Part shown: positions 1 through 11,509 of the stretch, piece after piece
Layout: every line of letters begins with the position of its first letter
Numbering within the stretch: the first letter of the stretch is position 1
Origin: Hyphomicrobiales bacterium
GTDB taxonomy: Bacteria > Pseudomonadota > Alphaproteobacteria > Rhizobiales > Xanthobacteraceae
Assembly: GCA_003152455.1 (NCBI GenBank)
Contig: PMAF01000188.1
Coordinates: forward strand, 9,334-41,689
Direction: 5' to 3'
Length of the DNA stretch: 32,356 nucleotides
The notes under the pieces: generated by a model
The model's database searches: none
What the model was told of the DNA's origin: nothing
What the model saw: only the letters and a program-made list of their open reading frames with translations
Program-made: the position numbers and the translations under genes

Positions 1-387
1 GCGGTCATTGTTTCGACGCCACAGGATCTCGCGCTGATCGACGCGCGGCGCGGCGTTGCCATGTTCAAGCGTGTCAACGTGCCGGTACTCGGCATCGTCG
101 AGAACATGAGCTATTTCCTATGCCCGAGCTGCGGCACGCGTTCGGACATTTTTGGCTATGGCGGCGCGCGCAAGGAAGCCGAGCGCCAAGGCGTGCCGTT
201 CCTCGGCGAAGTCCCGCTGCACATGACGATCCGCGAGAAATCGGATTCCGGCATGCCGGTGGTCGCCACCGAGCCGGACGGACCGCACGCCAAAATCTAT
301 CGCGACATTGCCGCCAAGGTGCTCGAGCAGATCAAGGGTGGCGCCGATGCCGGGCGCATGGCCCCGAAGATCGTAATCGAGGCTTGA
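1..387 (+). CDS. apbC: Mrp/NBP35 family Fe-S cluster carrier ATPase, C-terminal part (5' truncated by window)
   Basis: Frame 1 is open from base 1 (AVIVSTPQDLALIDARRGVAMFKRVNVPVLGIVENMSYFLCPSCG...); CPxC motif and NMS(Y/W)F are typical of Mrp/ApbC. Confidence 0.93.
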   Translation, partial: AVIVSTPQDLALIDARRGVAMFKRVNVPVLGIVENMSYFLCPSCGTRSDIFGYGGARKEAERQGVPFLGEVPLHMTIREKSDSGMPVVATEPDGPHAKIYRDIAAKVLEQIKGGADAGRMAPKIVIEA

Positions 388-589
388 GGGCGGGTGCGGT
401 ACGGCGGCAGACCTGCGGCCGCAAGCTGGCCCAAGCCGGCTCGGCCGATAGCCCAAGATGGCTTGATATGGTACCAATCCATTCCGGGGCGAATTGCACG
501 AAAGCGAGCTGGGCCGCATTTTGGCGCCATAGGGGAGCGGCGCTTAACGCCTGTTCGCTCGTCCAATTAACAATCGTAGGGAGGGTCCC

Positions 590-1678
590 ATGAAACGGCG
601 TAAATTTCTGGCCGCACTCGGCACGGGGGCTGCGGCCGTAGCCATCGCCAAGCCGGCGATCGCGCAGTCGATGCCGGAGCTGAAATGGCGCATGACCGCG
701 AGCTGGCCGAAGTCGCTCGATACGCTGTTCGGCGCGTGCACGACCATCGCCAAATACGTCTCTGAGGCGACGGACGAAAAATTCCAGATTCAGACTTTCG
801 CCGGCGGCGAGATCGTGCCGCCACTGCAGGCGCTCGACGCGGTGCAGAACGGCACCGTCGAGATGGGCCACACGGCGATGTATTACTACATCGGCAAGGA
901 TCCGACCTGGGCGCTGTTCTGCGCATTTCCGTTCGGCCTCAATTCGCGTCAGCAAAATGCCTGGTTCTACGATGGAGAGGGACAGAAGCTGATCGACGAG
1001 TTCGGCGCCAAGTACAATCTCAAATGTCTGCTAGCGGGTAACACCGGCACGCAGATGGGCGGCTGGTTCCGCAAAGAGGTCAAGACAGTCGAGGACTTCA
1101 GGGGACTTAAATTCCGCATCGGCGGCTGGGCCGGCAAGACCATCGCCAAGCTCGGCGGTGTGCCGCAGCTCATCGGCGGCGGCGACATCTATCCGGCGCT
1201 GGAAAAGGGCGTCATCGACGCGGCCGAGTGGGTTGGCCCCTATGACGACGAGAAGCTCGGCTTCTACAAGGTCGCCAAGTATTACTATTACCCGGGCTGG
1301 TGGGAAGGCGGCACCACCAACCACCTGTTGATCAACCAGCCAAAGTGGAATGAGTTGCCGAAGAACTACAAGGCGATCGTCGAGGCGGCCACCGGCTACG
1401 CCAACGTCGAAGAGCAGGCCCGCTACGACGCGCGCAACCCGCAGGCGCTCAAGCGTCTGGTGGCAGGCGGCACGCAGTTGCGGCCGTTCAGCCAGCCGAT
1501 CATGGAAGCCTGCCTCAAGGCGTCCAACGAAGTGAACGCGGAAGAGTCGGCGAAGAACCCGGACTACAAGAAGGTGCTGGCCTCCATCGCGTCGTTCCGC
1601 AATGACGAAAACCTCTGGTGGCAGGTGGCCGAGTTCACCTTCGAAAGCTTCATGATCCGCAGCCGCACGAGAGGCTGA
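590..1678 (+). CDS. TRAP transporter substrate-binding protein (DctP family)
   Basis: Tat/Sec-like leader [68 protein letters not shown] typical of TRAP SBPs; RBS agggagg upstream. Confidence 0.92.
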   Translation: MKRRKFLAALGTGAAAVAIAKPAIAQSMPELKWRMTASWPKSLDTLFGACTTIAKYVSEATDEKFQIQTFAGGEIVPPLQALDAVQNGTVEMGHTAMYYYIGKDPTWALFCAFPFGLNSRQQNAWFYDGEGQKLIDEFGAKYNLKCLLAGNTGTQMGGWFRKEVKTVEDFRGLKFRIGGWAGKTIAKLGGVPQLIGGGDIYPALEKGVIDAAEWVGPYDDEKLGFYKVAKYYYYPGWWEGGTTNHLLINQPKWNELPKNYKAIVEAATGYANVEEQARYDARNPQALKRLVAGGTQLRPFSQPIMEACLKASNEVNAEESAKNPDYKKVLASIASFRNDENLWWQVAEFTFESFMIRSRTRG

Positions 1679-1721
1679 TAAAACACCGAAAGCAAGACCA
1701 GCGCGGCAGCGCCGCGAACTG

Positions 1722-2870
1722 GTGCATAACGATCTTGACCGCACGTGGCAGGCCGCGCGCCGCACCAATTTGTCCAACCTGGCACGCCATGTCGAGTCCG
1801 CGACAGAAACCGGTATCCAGCCGATCGTCGATGGCGCCGCCACCCTGCATTTCAAGGCCGAGGACATGCTGGCGGCGCTGGATACCGTGCGCGCGGCGTT
1901 CGACGAAACCGTTCGCGCCGCCGAAGGTTCGCACGCCATGAATCAGGCCGCGAGCCAATTGTGCGGCCAAGTGATCGGGGCGATCGCCGAGATTTCCGAA
2001 CAGGCGCGGCGCGGCAGCGGTTTGGGCCGCGAAGCAGTCGCGCGCGCCAATGCCTCGCGCGCAACCATCGATGCGCTGACCAGAGCGGCCAACCAGATCG
2101 GTGACATTGTCACCGTGATCACCGATGTCGCGTCGCAGCCCAATCTTCTCGCGCTCAACGCTACCATCGAAGCCGCGCGCGCTGGGGAGGCCGGGCGCGG
2201 CTTTTCGGTGGTCGCCGCCGAAGTTAAGACGCTGGCGACGCAGACCGGAAAATCGACCGAACAGATCGGCGCCAAAGTCGCCGAGATCAAGGCCACCACG
2301 CGCGAAGTCGTCGCGGCGCTGTCGAAAGTCGCCGAAGCTGTCGATCATCTATCCGACGTCACGGTTTCTGTTTCCGCGGCGATCGAGCAACAGCGGGATG
2401 CCACCGAAAACTTCGCCACCAGCGCGCGCGAAACCAGCGCCGCGACCTCCGATGTTGTCGGGCGCATGGCCAACATTGCCGACATGGTGAAACGCTCGCG
2501 CGTAACCGCGCAGGACGTGTCGGCCGTCGCCGAGGCGATGCAATCGACGTCACAAGCTTTATGCCGGGAAATTCCCGATATCGTGCGGAAAGCGGTCAAT
2601 GCCGATTTGCGCGAATTCCCGCGCTACGACGTGAGACTGGCCTCGCGGCTGGAACGCGGCGAGCAGGCCATCGATGTGACGGTGCTCGACATTAGCGAGG
2701 GCGGCGCGCGGATCGATATCGTGGACAACGTCGCGGTCGGCGATCGGGTAGCCTTGACGTTCCCAGGTATGAAGGCGATCGCCGCCGAGATCGCACGTAA
2801 CAGGGGCGACAGTTTCGGGTTATGTTCAACCCGGCACGGCTGCGGCTCGAGGAATTGCGCGATCTGGTGA
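1722..2870 (+). CDS. Methyl-accepting chemotaxis-type signalling domain with C-terminal PilZ domain; probable 3' frameshift and no N-terminal sensor or TM region
   Basis: MCP hairpin motif ([32 protein letters not shown]); PilZ-like [34 protein letters not shown] start; C-terminus continues in another frame to 2893. Confidence 0.8.
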   Translation: MHNDLDRTWQAARRTNLSNLARHVESATETGIQPIVDGAATLHFKAEDMLAALDTVRAAFDETVRAAEGSHAMNQAASQLCGQVIGAIAEISEQARRGSGLGREAVARANASRATIDALTRAANQIGDIVTVITDVASQPNLLALNATIEAARAGEAGRGFSVVAAEVKTLATQTGKSTEQIGAKVAEIKATTREVVAALSKVAEAVDHLSDVTVSVSAAIEQQRDATENFATSARETSAATSDVVGRMANIADMVKRSRVTAQDVSAVAEAMQSTSQALCREIPDIVRKAVNADLREFPRYDVRLASRLERGEQAIDVTVLDISEGGARIDIVDNVAVGDRVALTFPGMKAIAAEIARNRGDSFGLCSTRHGCGSRNCAIW

Positions 2871-2893
2871 CGTCGCAGGAGAGGGCGGCCTAA

Positions 2894-3946
2894 CTAGCCG
2901 CCGGTCACGCTCATGTGGCGCGTGAGCGCCGGGCGGCGGTGTCGGCGATCGATCACAAAATCATGGCCCTTGGGCTTGCGGGTGATCGCCTCGTCGATCG
3001 CTGCGTGCACCAGATCGTCACTTTCGGAGGCCCGCAACGGGCCGCGCAGGTCGGCGGCATCGTTCTGGCCGAGGCACATATAGAGCGTGCCGGTACAGGT
3101 GATGCGCACCCGATTGCATGTCTCGCAGAAATTATGGGTCATCGGTGTGATGAAGCCGAGCCGTCCGCCGGTCTCCTTCACGCGCATATAACGCGCCGGG
3201 CCGCCGGTGCGATAATCGATGTCGTCCAGCGTGTAGCGTTCGGCCAAGCGCGCCCGCACCATCGACAAAGGCAGGTACTGGCCGAGCCGGTCTTCGTCGA
3301 TATCGCCCAGCGGCATCACCTCGATCACCGTGAGATCCATGCCGCGGCCATGCGCCCAAGCGAGCATACCGCCGACCTCGTCCTCATTGACGCCCTTGAG
3401 CGCGACGGCATTGATCTTCACCTGCAGCCCAGCGGATTGTGCGGCATCGATGCCGGCCAGCACCTTGGCGAGATCGCCCCAGCGCGTGATGGCGCGGAAC
3501 TTGTCAGCATCCAGCGTATCGAGCGAGACATTGATACGCTCAACGCCATGCGCCTTGAGTTCGGCGGCGTATTTTTCCAATTGCGAAGCGTTGGTGGTGA
3601 GCGTGAGTTCCTTAAGCGCGCCGCTTTCCAGATGGCGCGACAGCGAACTCACGAGCGTCATTATGCCGCGCCGCACCAGCGGCTCGCCGCCGGTCAGGCG
3701 CAGCTTGGTCACGCCCTTGGCGATGAACGCGCTGCAGAGCCGATCGAGTTCCTCCAGGCTGAGCAAGTCGGCCTTCGGCAGGAAGGTCATGTGCTCCGAC
3801 ATGCAATATACGCAGCGGAAATCGCAGCGGTCGGTCACCGAGACGCGCAGATAAGTAATGGCGCGTTGAAACGGGTCGATCAACGCGCGCGGGCGTATGC
3901 CGGCGCGATCGAGATCAAGTGTGGATGTACCGTTGGTCGCAACCAT
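2894..3946 (-). CDS. moaA: GTP 3',8-cyclase MoaA (radical SAM)
   Basis: [17 protein letters not shown] radical SAM CxxxCxx[15 protein letters not shown]-terminal [21 protein letters not shown]; start set at MVATNGTST. Confidence 0.95.
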   Translation of the reverse strand: MVATNGTSTLDLDRAGIRPRALIDPFQRAITYLRVSVTDRCDFRCVYCMSEHMTFLPKADLLSLEELDRLCSAFIAKGVTKLRLTGGEPLVRRGIMTLVSSLSRHLESGALKELTLTTNASQLEKYAAELKAHGVERINVSLDTLDADKFRAITRWGDLAKVLAGIDAAQSAGLQVKINAVALKGVNEDEVGGMLAWAHGRGMDLTVIEVMPLGDIDEDRLGQYLPLSMVRARLAERYTLDDIDYRTGGPARYMRVKETGGRLGFITPMTHNFCETCNRVRITCTGTLYMCLGQNDAADLRGPLRASESDDLVHAAIDEAITRKPKGHDFVIDRRHRRPALTRHMSVTGG

Positions 3947-4090
3947 GGTCTGTCCTTGCGCGGCGGTCGGCGCCCTTTGGATATAGGAATTGTGGCCGAT
4001 AATGGCCATAGCGTCCAGGCGGCGACACGCGCGAGTTCATGCATCGCGAACCATGCCGCAGCCGCGAGCGGTCCGAATGCCGGCTTGGTT

Positions 4091-4591
4091 TTACTGCCTC
4101 GGTGGCGGCGCCGACGGCCATGGCGCGGGCGCCTGCTGCGCCGGCGCGGCAGTCATCGGGGCAGCGGCAGGCGCTGTTGAAGCCTTGGGCTTAGCCGCGG
4201 GTTTGACGGCAACCTTCTTCTTCGGCGCAAGTTTCTTGACTGGCTTGGGTGGCGGCGGCGCAGGCGTCAACTCGACCTGCACCGGGTTGGGCCGCATTTC
4301 CGGCGAGCCGAGGCCGGTCGAAACCGGCTCGATATCTTCCGAATCCGGCTGATAGCCGTTGAGTGTAAAAGTTACGGTCATGGGCGCGCCGATCGGCAAT
4401 GCGAGCGCACAAGGCGTGCGGCAGGTTTGTCCGTTGGATGTCTTGGCTTCGGCGCCCGGCGGTTGCGATTCGAAACGCACGGTGTCCAAGGCCGGCGCCG
4501 GCTTCAGCGCATCGAGATTTAACCAATCCGGTGTGGATGAACACGCCGCAAGGGCGAGTCCACCGGTAACGATAACGATTACTCGGTGCAT
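4091..4591 (-). CDS. Putative lipoprotein with PEGA-like domain and Ala/Pro/Lys-rich tail
   Basis: Lipobox-like LALAACSS; VRFESQPPGAEAKTSNGQTCRTPCALALPIG resembles PEGA repeats; low-complexity PAPPPPKPVKKLAPKKK tail. Confidence 0.75.
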   Translation of the reverse strand: MHRVIVIVTGGLALAACSSTPDWLNLDALKPAPALDTVRFESQPPGAEAKTSNGQTCRTPCALALPIGAPMTVTFTLNGYQPDSEDIEPVSTGLGSPEMRPNPVQVELTPAPPPPKPVKKLAPKKKVAVKPAAKPKASTAPAAAPMTAAPAQQAPAPWPSAPPPRQ

Positions 4592-4696
4592 AATTTTAAC
4601 CCGTCCGCTCGAGCGATTAGAAACCGCCCGCCCATCGATAGAATACGGTTGTGGTCCCGGCCACGCAACCGGGCGTGCCCCGTTAACCTTACCGCG

Positions 4697-5395
4697 TTAG
4701 TCGCCGATTCTGCCAGTCGCATCCATTTGCGGGCGAATTGCGGCTATCGCCGACGGTAACTGCGCAAAATGGCTGATAATGCAGTTCGGTTCGAATTCAG
4801 AGACCGGGCGCTCACTGTAGCCAAAATCGACGGCGACGACCGGAATACCGGCCGCGCGAGCGGTCCGTATATCGGTGGCCGAATCACCAATCATGATCGC
4901 CTGCGTCAGGCTTCCGCCAGCCGCCGCGATCGTGCGGCGCAGTACCTCGGGGTCGGGCTTTTGCACCCCGAACGTATCCTGTCCGCAAATCGCCGCGAAC
5001 CGGTCGGCGAGCTGGAGCTGCTTGAGCAGCAGAACCGATAATCGTTCGAGCTTGTTCGTACAGACGGCAAACCGGTAGCCATCCGATGCGAGGCTATCGA
5101 GTGCCTCGATCAGCCCTGGAAAAGGCCGCGAGCGGTCGGCGACGTGCTCGGCGTAGTGCGCGATGAAATCTGCGAACAATTGTTCGAGCTTCGTGGGAGC
5201 CAGCACGATGCCTTCCGTGGCGATACCGCGTGTGATCATCATCCGGGCTCCGCCGCCGATCATATTGCGTGCCGTCTCATAGGGCACCGGCGGCCAGCCT
5301 TCCCGCGCGAACACCATATTGAGAGTATCAATGAGATCGGGCGCGGTATCGATTAGGGTGCCGTCGAGGTCGAAAACGATGGTGGGGGCGGGCAT
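4697..5395 (-). CDS. gph: Phosphoglycolate phosphatase (HAD superfamily)
   Basis: N-terminal DLDGTLIDTAPDL; MIGDSATDIRTARAAGIPVVAVDFGYSE. Confidence 0.92.
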   Translation of the reverse strand: MPAPTIVFDLDGTLIDTAPDLIDTLNMVFAREGWPPVPYETARNMIGGGARMMITRGIATEGIVLAPTKLEQLFADFIAHYAEHVADRSRPFPGLIEALDSLASDGYRFAVCTNKLERLSVLLLKQLQLADRFAAICGQDTFGVQKPDPEVLRRTIAAAGGSLTQAIMIGDSATDIRTARAAGIPVVAVDFGYSERPVSEFEPNCIISHFAQLPSAIAAIRPQMDATGRIGD

Positions 5396-5533
5396 GGTGG
5401 ATCGCTAGCGCATGATTCCGCTAAGTGGAAGCCTCCGTAACAGCTATTTTTGGCTACCCAGGCGGGGCGATCGGAGCTAGATAAGCACGGCACGAATGTC
5501 CTCAATCCCCGCTCGAATCCTCAACCGGTCGCG

Positions 5534-6232
5534 ATGAACGCAGAGGCCCAAAAACGCGCAGCGGCTGCTCGCGCCGTCGAATTCGTACGGCCCGGCATGC
5601 GGCTCGGACTTGGTACCGGCTCGACCGCGAAGCATTTCGTGGAACTGATCGGAGAACGCGTGCGGGCCGGCCTCGACATCGTCGCGGTGCCGACGTCGCA
5701 AGCTACCCGTGCTGACGCCGAGCGATGCGGTATCATCCTGACCACGCTCGATGAAACGCCGGAACTCGACCTTACCGTAGATGGGGCAGACGAGATTGCT
5801 CCCGACCTCAGCCTGATCAAGGGCGGGGGCGGCGCGCTGTTGAGGGAGAAGATCGTTGCCGCGGCCTCCGCGCGCATGATCGTGATCGCGGACAAGAGCA
5901 AATGGGTTGCCACGCTCGGACGCTTTCCGCTGCCGATCGAGGTGGCGCCGTTCGGCTTGGGTGCGACGCGAAGGGCGGTCGAGAAAGCCATTGCCGCGAT
6001 CCAGGGCCCCGGGTCCCTAACATTGCGGCAAGACAAGGATGGCCATGCTTTCGTCACGGATGGGGGTCACTGGATCATCGACGCCGCACTCGGCCGGATT
6101 GACGATCCCAAGGCGATAGCCGATGCACTGTCGGACATTCCGGGGGTTATGGAGCACGGTCTATTCATCGGTCTCGCGCAGACGGCCATTCTGGCTGGGC
6201 CGGACGGCATCACGGTGGTCGAGCGTCCGTGA
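5534..6232 (+). CDS. rpiA: Ribose-5-phosphate isomerase A
   Basis: [50 protein letters not shown]; start trimmed to [18 protein letters not shown]. Confidence 0.95.
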   Translation: MNAEAQKRAAAARAVEFVRPGMRLGLGTGSTAKHFVELIGERVRAGLDIVAVPTSQATRADAERCGIILTTLDETPELDLTVDGADEIAPDLSLIKGGGGALLREKIVAAASARMIVIADKSKWVATLGRFPLPIEVAPFGLGATRRAVEKAIAAIQGPGSLTLRQDKDGHAFVTDGGHWIIDAALGRIDDPKAIADALSDIPGVMEHGLFIGLAQTAILAGPDGITVVERP

Positions 6233-6260
6233 TTTCTCAAGCGAAAATGGAGTTTTAAAG

Positions 6261-6773
6261 ATGAGCATCGTTCAGGCCATTCAACGCACCAGCCGGCTGG
6301 CTGCGGTCGCCGTCGCACTGGTGGCGTTCGGCCCGGCCGCTCACAGCCAGCAGCCATCCGCGGCGGCGATGGCGACCGCCAAGGAGCTCATCGCGGCCAC
6401 CGGCGCCACGACCGTGTTCAACCCATTGATCGCCGGCGTGGTCGAGCAGGCGAAACTCTTGTACCTCCAGCAGAACCCGGCCTTGGCCAACGATCTCAAC
6501 GAGATTGCAGGCAAGATGCGCACCGATCTGACGCCGCGCTTTGCCGAGCTGAGCGATGAGGTGGCCAAGCTTTACGCGACGCACTTCACCGATCAGGAGC
6601 TCAAGGCCATTCTGGTGTTCTATCAGTCGCCGGCTGGCAAGAAGTTGCTCTCGCAACAGCCGGACGTGGTCGATGCCAGCATGAAATTTGCGCAGGACTG
6701 GGCCAACAAAATGTCCGATGAAGTGATCAGGAAAATGCGCGACGAATTGAAGAAGAGAGGACACCCGCTTTGA
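6261..6773 (+). CDS. DUF2059 domain-containing secreted protein
   Basis: Signal peptide (MSIVQAIQRTSRLAAVAVALVAFGPAAHS); YATHFTDQELKAILVFYQSPAGKKLL is characteristic of DUF2059. Confidence 0.88.
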   Translation: MSIVQAIQRTSRLAAVAVALVAFGPAAHSQQPSAAAMATAKELIAATGATTVFNPLIAGVVEQAKLLYLQQNPALANDLNEIAGKMRTDLTPRFAELSDEVAKLYATHFTDQELKAILVFYQSPAGKKLLSQQPDVVDASMKFAQDWANKMSDEVIRKMRDELKKRGHPL

Positions 6774-6826
6774 CAAGCAGTGGCCGGCCGTTATCCGGCC
6801 GGCTTGGCGAATAGGGCCATAGGCTG

Positions 6827-8209
6827 ATGTCGGACCACGACGTCGATCTCTTTGTCATCGGGGCGGGCTCCGGCGGCGTGCGCGCGGCGCGCATTGCATC
6901 GAGCTACGGCGCGCGTGTAATGATCGCTGAGGAATACCGGGTCGGCGGCACTTGCGTCATCCGCGGTTGCGTGCCGAAGAAGCTGCTGGTCTATGCCTCG
7001 CGCTTTTCCGGCGAATTCGAAGACACCGCCGGATACGGCTGGACCGTCCCGGAACCCACATTTCATTGGCCGGCGCTGATCGCCAATGTCGGCCGCGAAG
7101 TGACGCGGCTGGAAGCCGCCTATACCACGACACTCGAACGCTACAACGTCGCGCTGGTGAAAAGCCGCGCCGTGCTGGAAGACGCTCACACCGTGCGCCT
7201 GGCAAGCGGCGCGCGCGTGCACGCCGAGACGATCCTGATTTCGACCGGAGCCTGGCCGCATTACGGTCCCAAGATTCCGGGCATCGAACATGCGATGTCG
7301 TCGAACGAGGCGTTTCAGCTTAAGGATCTGCCCCAACGCATCGTCATCCAGGGCGGTGGCTATATCGCGGTGGAATTTGCCTGCATCTTCGCGGGTCTCG
7401 GCAGCCAGGTGACGCTTGTCTATCGCGGCGAGAACATCTTGCGCGGTTTCGACGACGACATCCGCGAACATCTGCGCAACGAGATGCGCGGGCGCGGCAT
7501 TACGGTCACCTGCGGCCACACCGTCGCAGCGATCGAGCGGACGGGCGAGGAATTCGTGACGCGGCTGTCAGACGGCACGACGATCGCGGCCGACAAGGTG
7601 ATGTTCGCGATCGGCCGGCGCCCAAATATCATGGGGCTCGGGATCGAAAACTTGAACGTCAGAATTCACGAGCACGGCGGCATCGCCGTCGATGAATATT
7701 CGCGTACGTCGGTGCCGAACATTTACGCCGTCGGCGACGTGACCAACCGCGTCAATCTCACACCGGTAGCGATCCGGGAGGGTCATGCTTTCGCCGACAC
7801 GGTCTACGGCGGCAAGCCGACGGCGGTCGATCATTCCAATGTGCCGACCGCGGTGTTCTCCGAACCCGAACTCGGCGTCATCGGCCTGACCGAGCATCAG
7901 GCGCGCGAGCGGCTCGACAAGGTCGACATTTACAAAACGAGTTTCCGGCCGATGAAGGCGACGCTCTCAGGCCGCGCTACCAGGGTATTCATGAAGCTCG
8001 TGGTGGACGGCAGCACCGACCGGGTGGTCGGCTGCCATATCGCCGGCCCCGACGCCGGCGAGCTAATCCAGGTGCTCGGCATCGCCGTGACGATGGGTGC
8101 CACCAAGGCCGATTTTGACGCCACCCTGGCGGTGCATCCGACGGCGGCCGAAGAATTGGTCACCATGCGTGAAAAGGCCGTGAGCTACGGCCGTGCGGCG
8201 GCGGAATAG
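6827..8209 (+). CDS. gor: Glutathione-disulfide reductase
   Basis: GGTCVIRGCVPKKLLVYAS redox motif; FAD/NAD GxGxxG regions; C-terminal HPTAAEELVTM. Confidence 0.96.
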   Translation: MSDHDVDLFVIGAGSGGVRAARIASSYGARVMIAEEYRVGGTCVIRGCVPKKLLVYASRFSGEFEDTAGYGWTVPEPTFHWPALIANVGREVTRLEAAYTTTLERYNVALVKSRAVLEDAHTVRLASGARVHAETILISTGAWPHYGPKIPGIEHAMSSNEAFQLKDLPQRIVIQGGGYIAVEFACIFAGLGSQVTLVYRGENILRGFDDDIREHLRNEMRGRGITVTCGHTVAAIERTGEEFVTRLSDGTTIAADKVMFAIGRRPNIMGLGIENLNVRIHEHGGIAVDEYSRTSVPNIYAVGDVTNRVNLTPVAIREGHAFADTVYGGKPTAVDHSNVPTAVFSEPELGVIGLTEHQARERLDKVDIYKTSFRPMKATLSGRATRVFMKLVVDGSTDRVVGCHIAGPDAGELIQVLGIAVTMGATKADFDATLAVHPTAAEELVTMREKAVSYGRAAAE

Positions 8210-8295
8210 CCTTAAACTAACCGAGTTTCGCAACTATCTGGCCACTGCGGGGGAGGCTCGTGTATAACCCCCGCAAGTCGTTGGAGTATTTGTCG

Positions 8296-9684
8296 ATGCC
8301 CGAGCGTTGGACGCCCGATAGCTGGCGCAAGAAGCCCATTCAGCAGGTCCCGGATTATCCGGACCGGCAGGCGCTGGCCGATACAGAAAAGCAGCTTGCG
8401 ACCTTTCCGCCGCTGGTATTCGCCGGCGAGGCGCGCAGCCTGAAGAAGTCGCTCGCGCGCGTCGCCAATGGCCACGCTTTCCTGCTGCAGGGCGGCGACT
8501 GCGCCGAGAGCTTCGCCGAGCATGGCGCCAATAACATCCGCGACTTCTTCCGCGTGTTTCTGCAGATGGCGATCGTACTCACCTATGGCGGCGCGCTGCC
8601 GGTAGTGAAGATCGGCCGCGTCGCCGGACAGTTCGCCAAGCCGCGCTCCTCGCCGACCGAGAAACGCGATGGTAAGGAGCTGCCGAGCTATCGCGGCGAC
8701 ATCATCAACGACGTCGCCTTCACGGAGGAGGCGCGCCGTGCCGACCCGCGCCGGCAGATCGAGGCCTATCGCCAATCGGCAGCGACGCTCAACCTGCTGC
8801 GCGCTTTCGCCAAGGGCGGCTACGCCAGCGTCGAGAACGTGCATCAATGGATGCTACAGTCGGTGAGCGGGTCGCCGCAGTCGAAGGCCTATGCCGATTT
8901 GGCCGACCGTGTTTCAGGCGCCCTCGATTTCATGCGCGCCTGCGGGCTGACATTCGCGGTGGACTCCGCGCTCGGTACCACCGATTTCTATACCAGCCAC
9001 GAAGCGTTGCTGCTCGGCTTCGAGGAGGCGTTCACCCGCATCGATTCGACCACCGGCGATTGGTACGCCACCTCCGGGCATATGCTGTGGATCGGCGACC
9101 GCACGCGGCAATACGATCACGCCCACATTGAATATGCCCGCGGCATTAAGAATCCGCTGGGCTTGAAATGCGGACCGTCGCTCAAGGCCGACGATCTGCT
9201 GCGCCTGATCGATATTCTCAATCCCGAAAATGAGGCCGGGCGGCTCACTTTGATCGGCCGCTTCGGCGCCGAAAAAGTCGGCGACAATCTTCCGGCGCTG
9301 GTGCGCGCGGTCAAGCGCGAGGGCAAGGTAGTGCTCTGGTCGTGCGATCCGATGCACGGCAACACCATCACTTCCGCCAGCGGCTACAAGACCCGTCCGT
9401 TCGACCTGATCCTGAAAGAGGTGCGCGGCTTCTTCGACGTGCATGCGGCGGAAGGTACCTATGCCGGCGGCGTGCATCTGGAGATGACCGGCCAAAACGT
9501 CACCGAATGCACCGGCGGCGCCCGCGCCATTTCCGATGCGGATCTCAACGACCGCTACCACACCGCCTGCGATCCGCGGCTCAACGCCGAACAGGCGATC
9601 GATATGGCCTTTCTGCTGGCGGAGCTGCTCAAGAAAGTGCGCTCTGCGCAGGCCAAGCCGATGCCGGCGGTGGCGGGCCTGTGA
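8296..9684 (+). CDS. Class II 3-deoxy-7-phosphoheptulonate synthase
   Basis: [62 protein letters not shown]. Confidence 0.95.
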   Translation: MPERWTPDSWRKKPIQQVPDYPDRQALADTEKQLATFPPLVFAGEARSLKKSLARVANGHAFLLQGGDCAESFAEHGANNIRDFFRVFLQMAIVLTYGGALPVVKIGRVAGQFAKPRSSPTEKRDGKELPSYRGDIINDVAFTEEARRADPRRQIEAYRQSAATLNLLRAFAKGGYASVENVHQWMLQSVSGSPQSKAYADLADRVSGALDFMRACGLTFAVDSALGTTDFYTSHEALLLGFEEAFTRIDSTTGDWYATSGHMLWIGDRTRQYDHAHIEYARGIKNPLGLKCGPSLKADDLLRLIDILNPENEAGRLTLIGRFGAEKVGDNLPALVRAVKREGKVVLWSCDPMHGNTITSASGYKTRPFDLILKEVRGFFDVHAAEGTYAGGVHLEMTGQNVTECTGGARAISDADLNDRYHTACDPRLNAEQAIDMAFLLAELLKKVRSAQAKPMPAVAGL

Positions 9685-9760
9685 CCCCCAGATAGCCTTG
9701 CATTTTCCGCTGGCCAGACAACTGATTGCGGCGCGAAAGCGCAGGCGCTAGATCATCGGT

Positions 9761-11503
9761 ATGAACGGACGGCCTTCCGATAAGCTCGCGATCGCGGTCG
9801 CGCAGCTAAATTCGACTGTCGGCGATATCGCCGGCAATGCCGAGAAAGTGCGCCGGGCTCGCATGACCGCCGCGGCCCAAGGCGCCGATCTGGTCGTTTT
9901 CCCCGAGTTGTTCATTGCCGGCTATCCGCCCGAGGACCTGGTGCTAAAACCGGCATTCCAGGCCGCCTGCCGCGCGGCGATCGAGGCCTTAGCCCGGGAA
10001 ACCGTGTCCGGCGGCCCGGCGCTGCTGGTCGGCACGCCCTGGCTCGACGGCGGCAAGCTCTACAATGCGGTGGCGCTGCTCGACGGCGGCAGCATCGCGG
10101 CGCTGCGTTTCAAGGTCGATCTGCCGAATTACGGTGTGTTCGACGAAAAGCGCGTGTTTGCGCCGGGGCCGATGCCAGGGCCGGTGAATTTCCGCGGCGT
10201 GCGGCTGGGGCTGCCGATCTGCGAAGACATCTGGGGTGAGGAGATCGTCGAGTGTCTGGCCGAGACCGGCGCGGAATTGCTGGTGGTGCCGAACGGCTCG
10301 CCTTATTGGCGGCAGAAAGGCGACGTGCGCCTCAACATCGCGGTGGCGCGCGTGACGGAGCAGGGTCTGCCTACCGTCTACGTCAACCAGGTCGGCGCTC
10401 AGGACGAACTGGTGTTCGACGGCGTCTCTTTCGGCCTGCACGCCGATTGCTCGCTGGCGTTTCAACTCGCGGCCTTTCAGGAAGTCGTCGTCACGGCGCA
10501 ATGGCAGCGCCACGGCACGACATGGCGCTGTGAGGATGGGCCGAAGGTTGCAGCGGTCGAAGCCGAACGCGCGGACTATGCGGCATGCGTGTTGGGCCTG
10601 CGCGACTATGTCAATAAGAACGGCTTTCCCGGTGTCGTGCTCGGCCTGTCGGGCGGGATCGATTCGGCACTGTGCGCGGCGATGGCGGTGGATGCGCTCG
10701 GATCCGAGCGCGTGCGCTGCATTATGATGCCCTACAAGTTCACCGCGCAGGAATCGCTCGACGATGCCGCGGCCTGTGCCAAAGCGCTGGGTGTGAAATA
10801 TCAATTGCTGCCGATCGCGCCGGCGGTCGAAGGCCTCGAGGCGGCGCTCAAGCCGGCCTTCACCAGCCTGCCGCGCGACGTCACCGAGGAGAACCTACAG
10901 GCGCGCGCGCGCGGCACGATCCTGATGGCGATCTCCAACAAGTTCAATGTCATGGTGGTGACCACCGGCAACAAGTCGGAAATGTCGGTTGGTTACGCGA
11001 CGCTGTATGGCGATATGAACGGCGGCTTTAATCCGATCAAGGATCTATACAAGACCGAGGTGTTTCGCTTGTCGCGCCTGCGCAACGGCTGGAAGCCGGA
11101 AGGCGCGATGGGTCCCGACGGCGCGGTCATTCCGGAGAACGTTATCACGCGCCCGCCGACCGCGGAATTGCGCGAGAACCAGAAGGACGAAGACTCGCTG
11201 CCGCCTTATGCGGTGCTCGATCCGATCCTGGAGCGGCTGGTGGAGCGCGAAGAGCCGATCTCGGCGATCGTAGAGGCCGGTTTCGACCGCGACACCGTCA
11301 TGCGGGTCGAACGCATGCTCAACATCGCCGAATACAAGCGCCGGCAGGCGGCGCCGGGCGTGAAGGTGACGTTGAAGAATTTCGGCCGCGATCGCCGCTA
11401 TCCGATCACCAACCGTTTCCGCGATCCCGGCACGCCGCTACCGGCGCCGGACGTGTCGCTGGTCACCGGCAAGCCGACAAAGACCGAAGCTTTCGATTTC
11501 TAG
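9761..11503 (+). CDS. nadE: Glutamine-hydrolysing NAD+ synthase
   Basis: N-terminal nitrilase/glutaminase domain; LGLSGGIDSALCAAMAVDALG ATP pyrophosphatase loop; TTGNKSEMSVGYATLYGDMNGGFNPIKDLYKTEV. Confidence 0.96.
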   Translation: MNGRPSDKLAIAVAQLNSTVGDIAGNAEKVRRARMTAAAQGADLVVFPELFIAGYPPEDLVLKPAFQAACRAAIEALARETVSGGPALLVGTPWLDGGKLYNAVALLDGGSIAALRFKVDLPNYGVFDEKRVFAPGPMPGPVNFRGVRLGLPICEDIWGEEIVECLAETGAELLVVPNGSPYWRQKGDVRLNIAVARVTEQGLPTVYVNQVGAQDELVFDGVSFGLHADCSLAFQLAAFQEVVVTAQWQRHGTTWRCEDGPKVAAVEAERADYAACVLGLRDYVNKNGFPGVVLGLSGGIDSALCAAMAVDALGSERVRCIMMPYKFTAQESLDDAAACAKALGVKYQLLPIAPAVEGLEAALKPAFTSLPRDVTEENLQARARGTILMAISNKFNVMVVTTGNKSEMSVGYATLYGDMNGGFNPIKDLYKTEVFRLSRLRNGWKPEGAMGPDGAVIPENVITRPPTAELRENQKDEDSLPPYAVLDPILERLVEREEPISAIVEAGFDRDTVMRVERMLNIAEYKRRQAAPGVKVTLKNFGRDRRYPITNRFRDPGTPLPAPDVSLVTGKPTKTEAFDF

Positions 11504-11509
11504 GAAAAA

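Noticed and set aside
2915-4180. 421-aa plus-strand ORF opposite moaA
   Set aside because: Antisense of the conserved moaA coding sequence with no family resemblance; GC-driven open frame.
4100-4260. Low-complexity region as a possible repeat element
   Set aside because: Encodes the Ala/Pro/Lys-rich tail of the PEGA-like lipoprotein.
5450-5533. T-loop-like sequence (GCTCGAATCC) upstream of rpiA as a tRNA
   Set aside because: No matching acceptor, D or anticodon arms; not a tRNA.
6782-6804. GC-rich inverted repeat between DUF2059 and gor (GCCGGCC..GGCCGGC)
   Set aside because: Short stem without a U-tract; such GC palindromes are common by composition.
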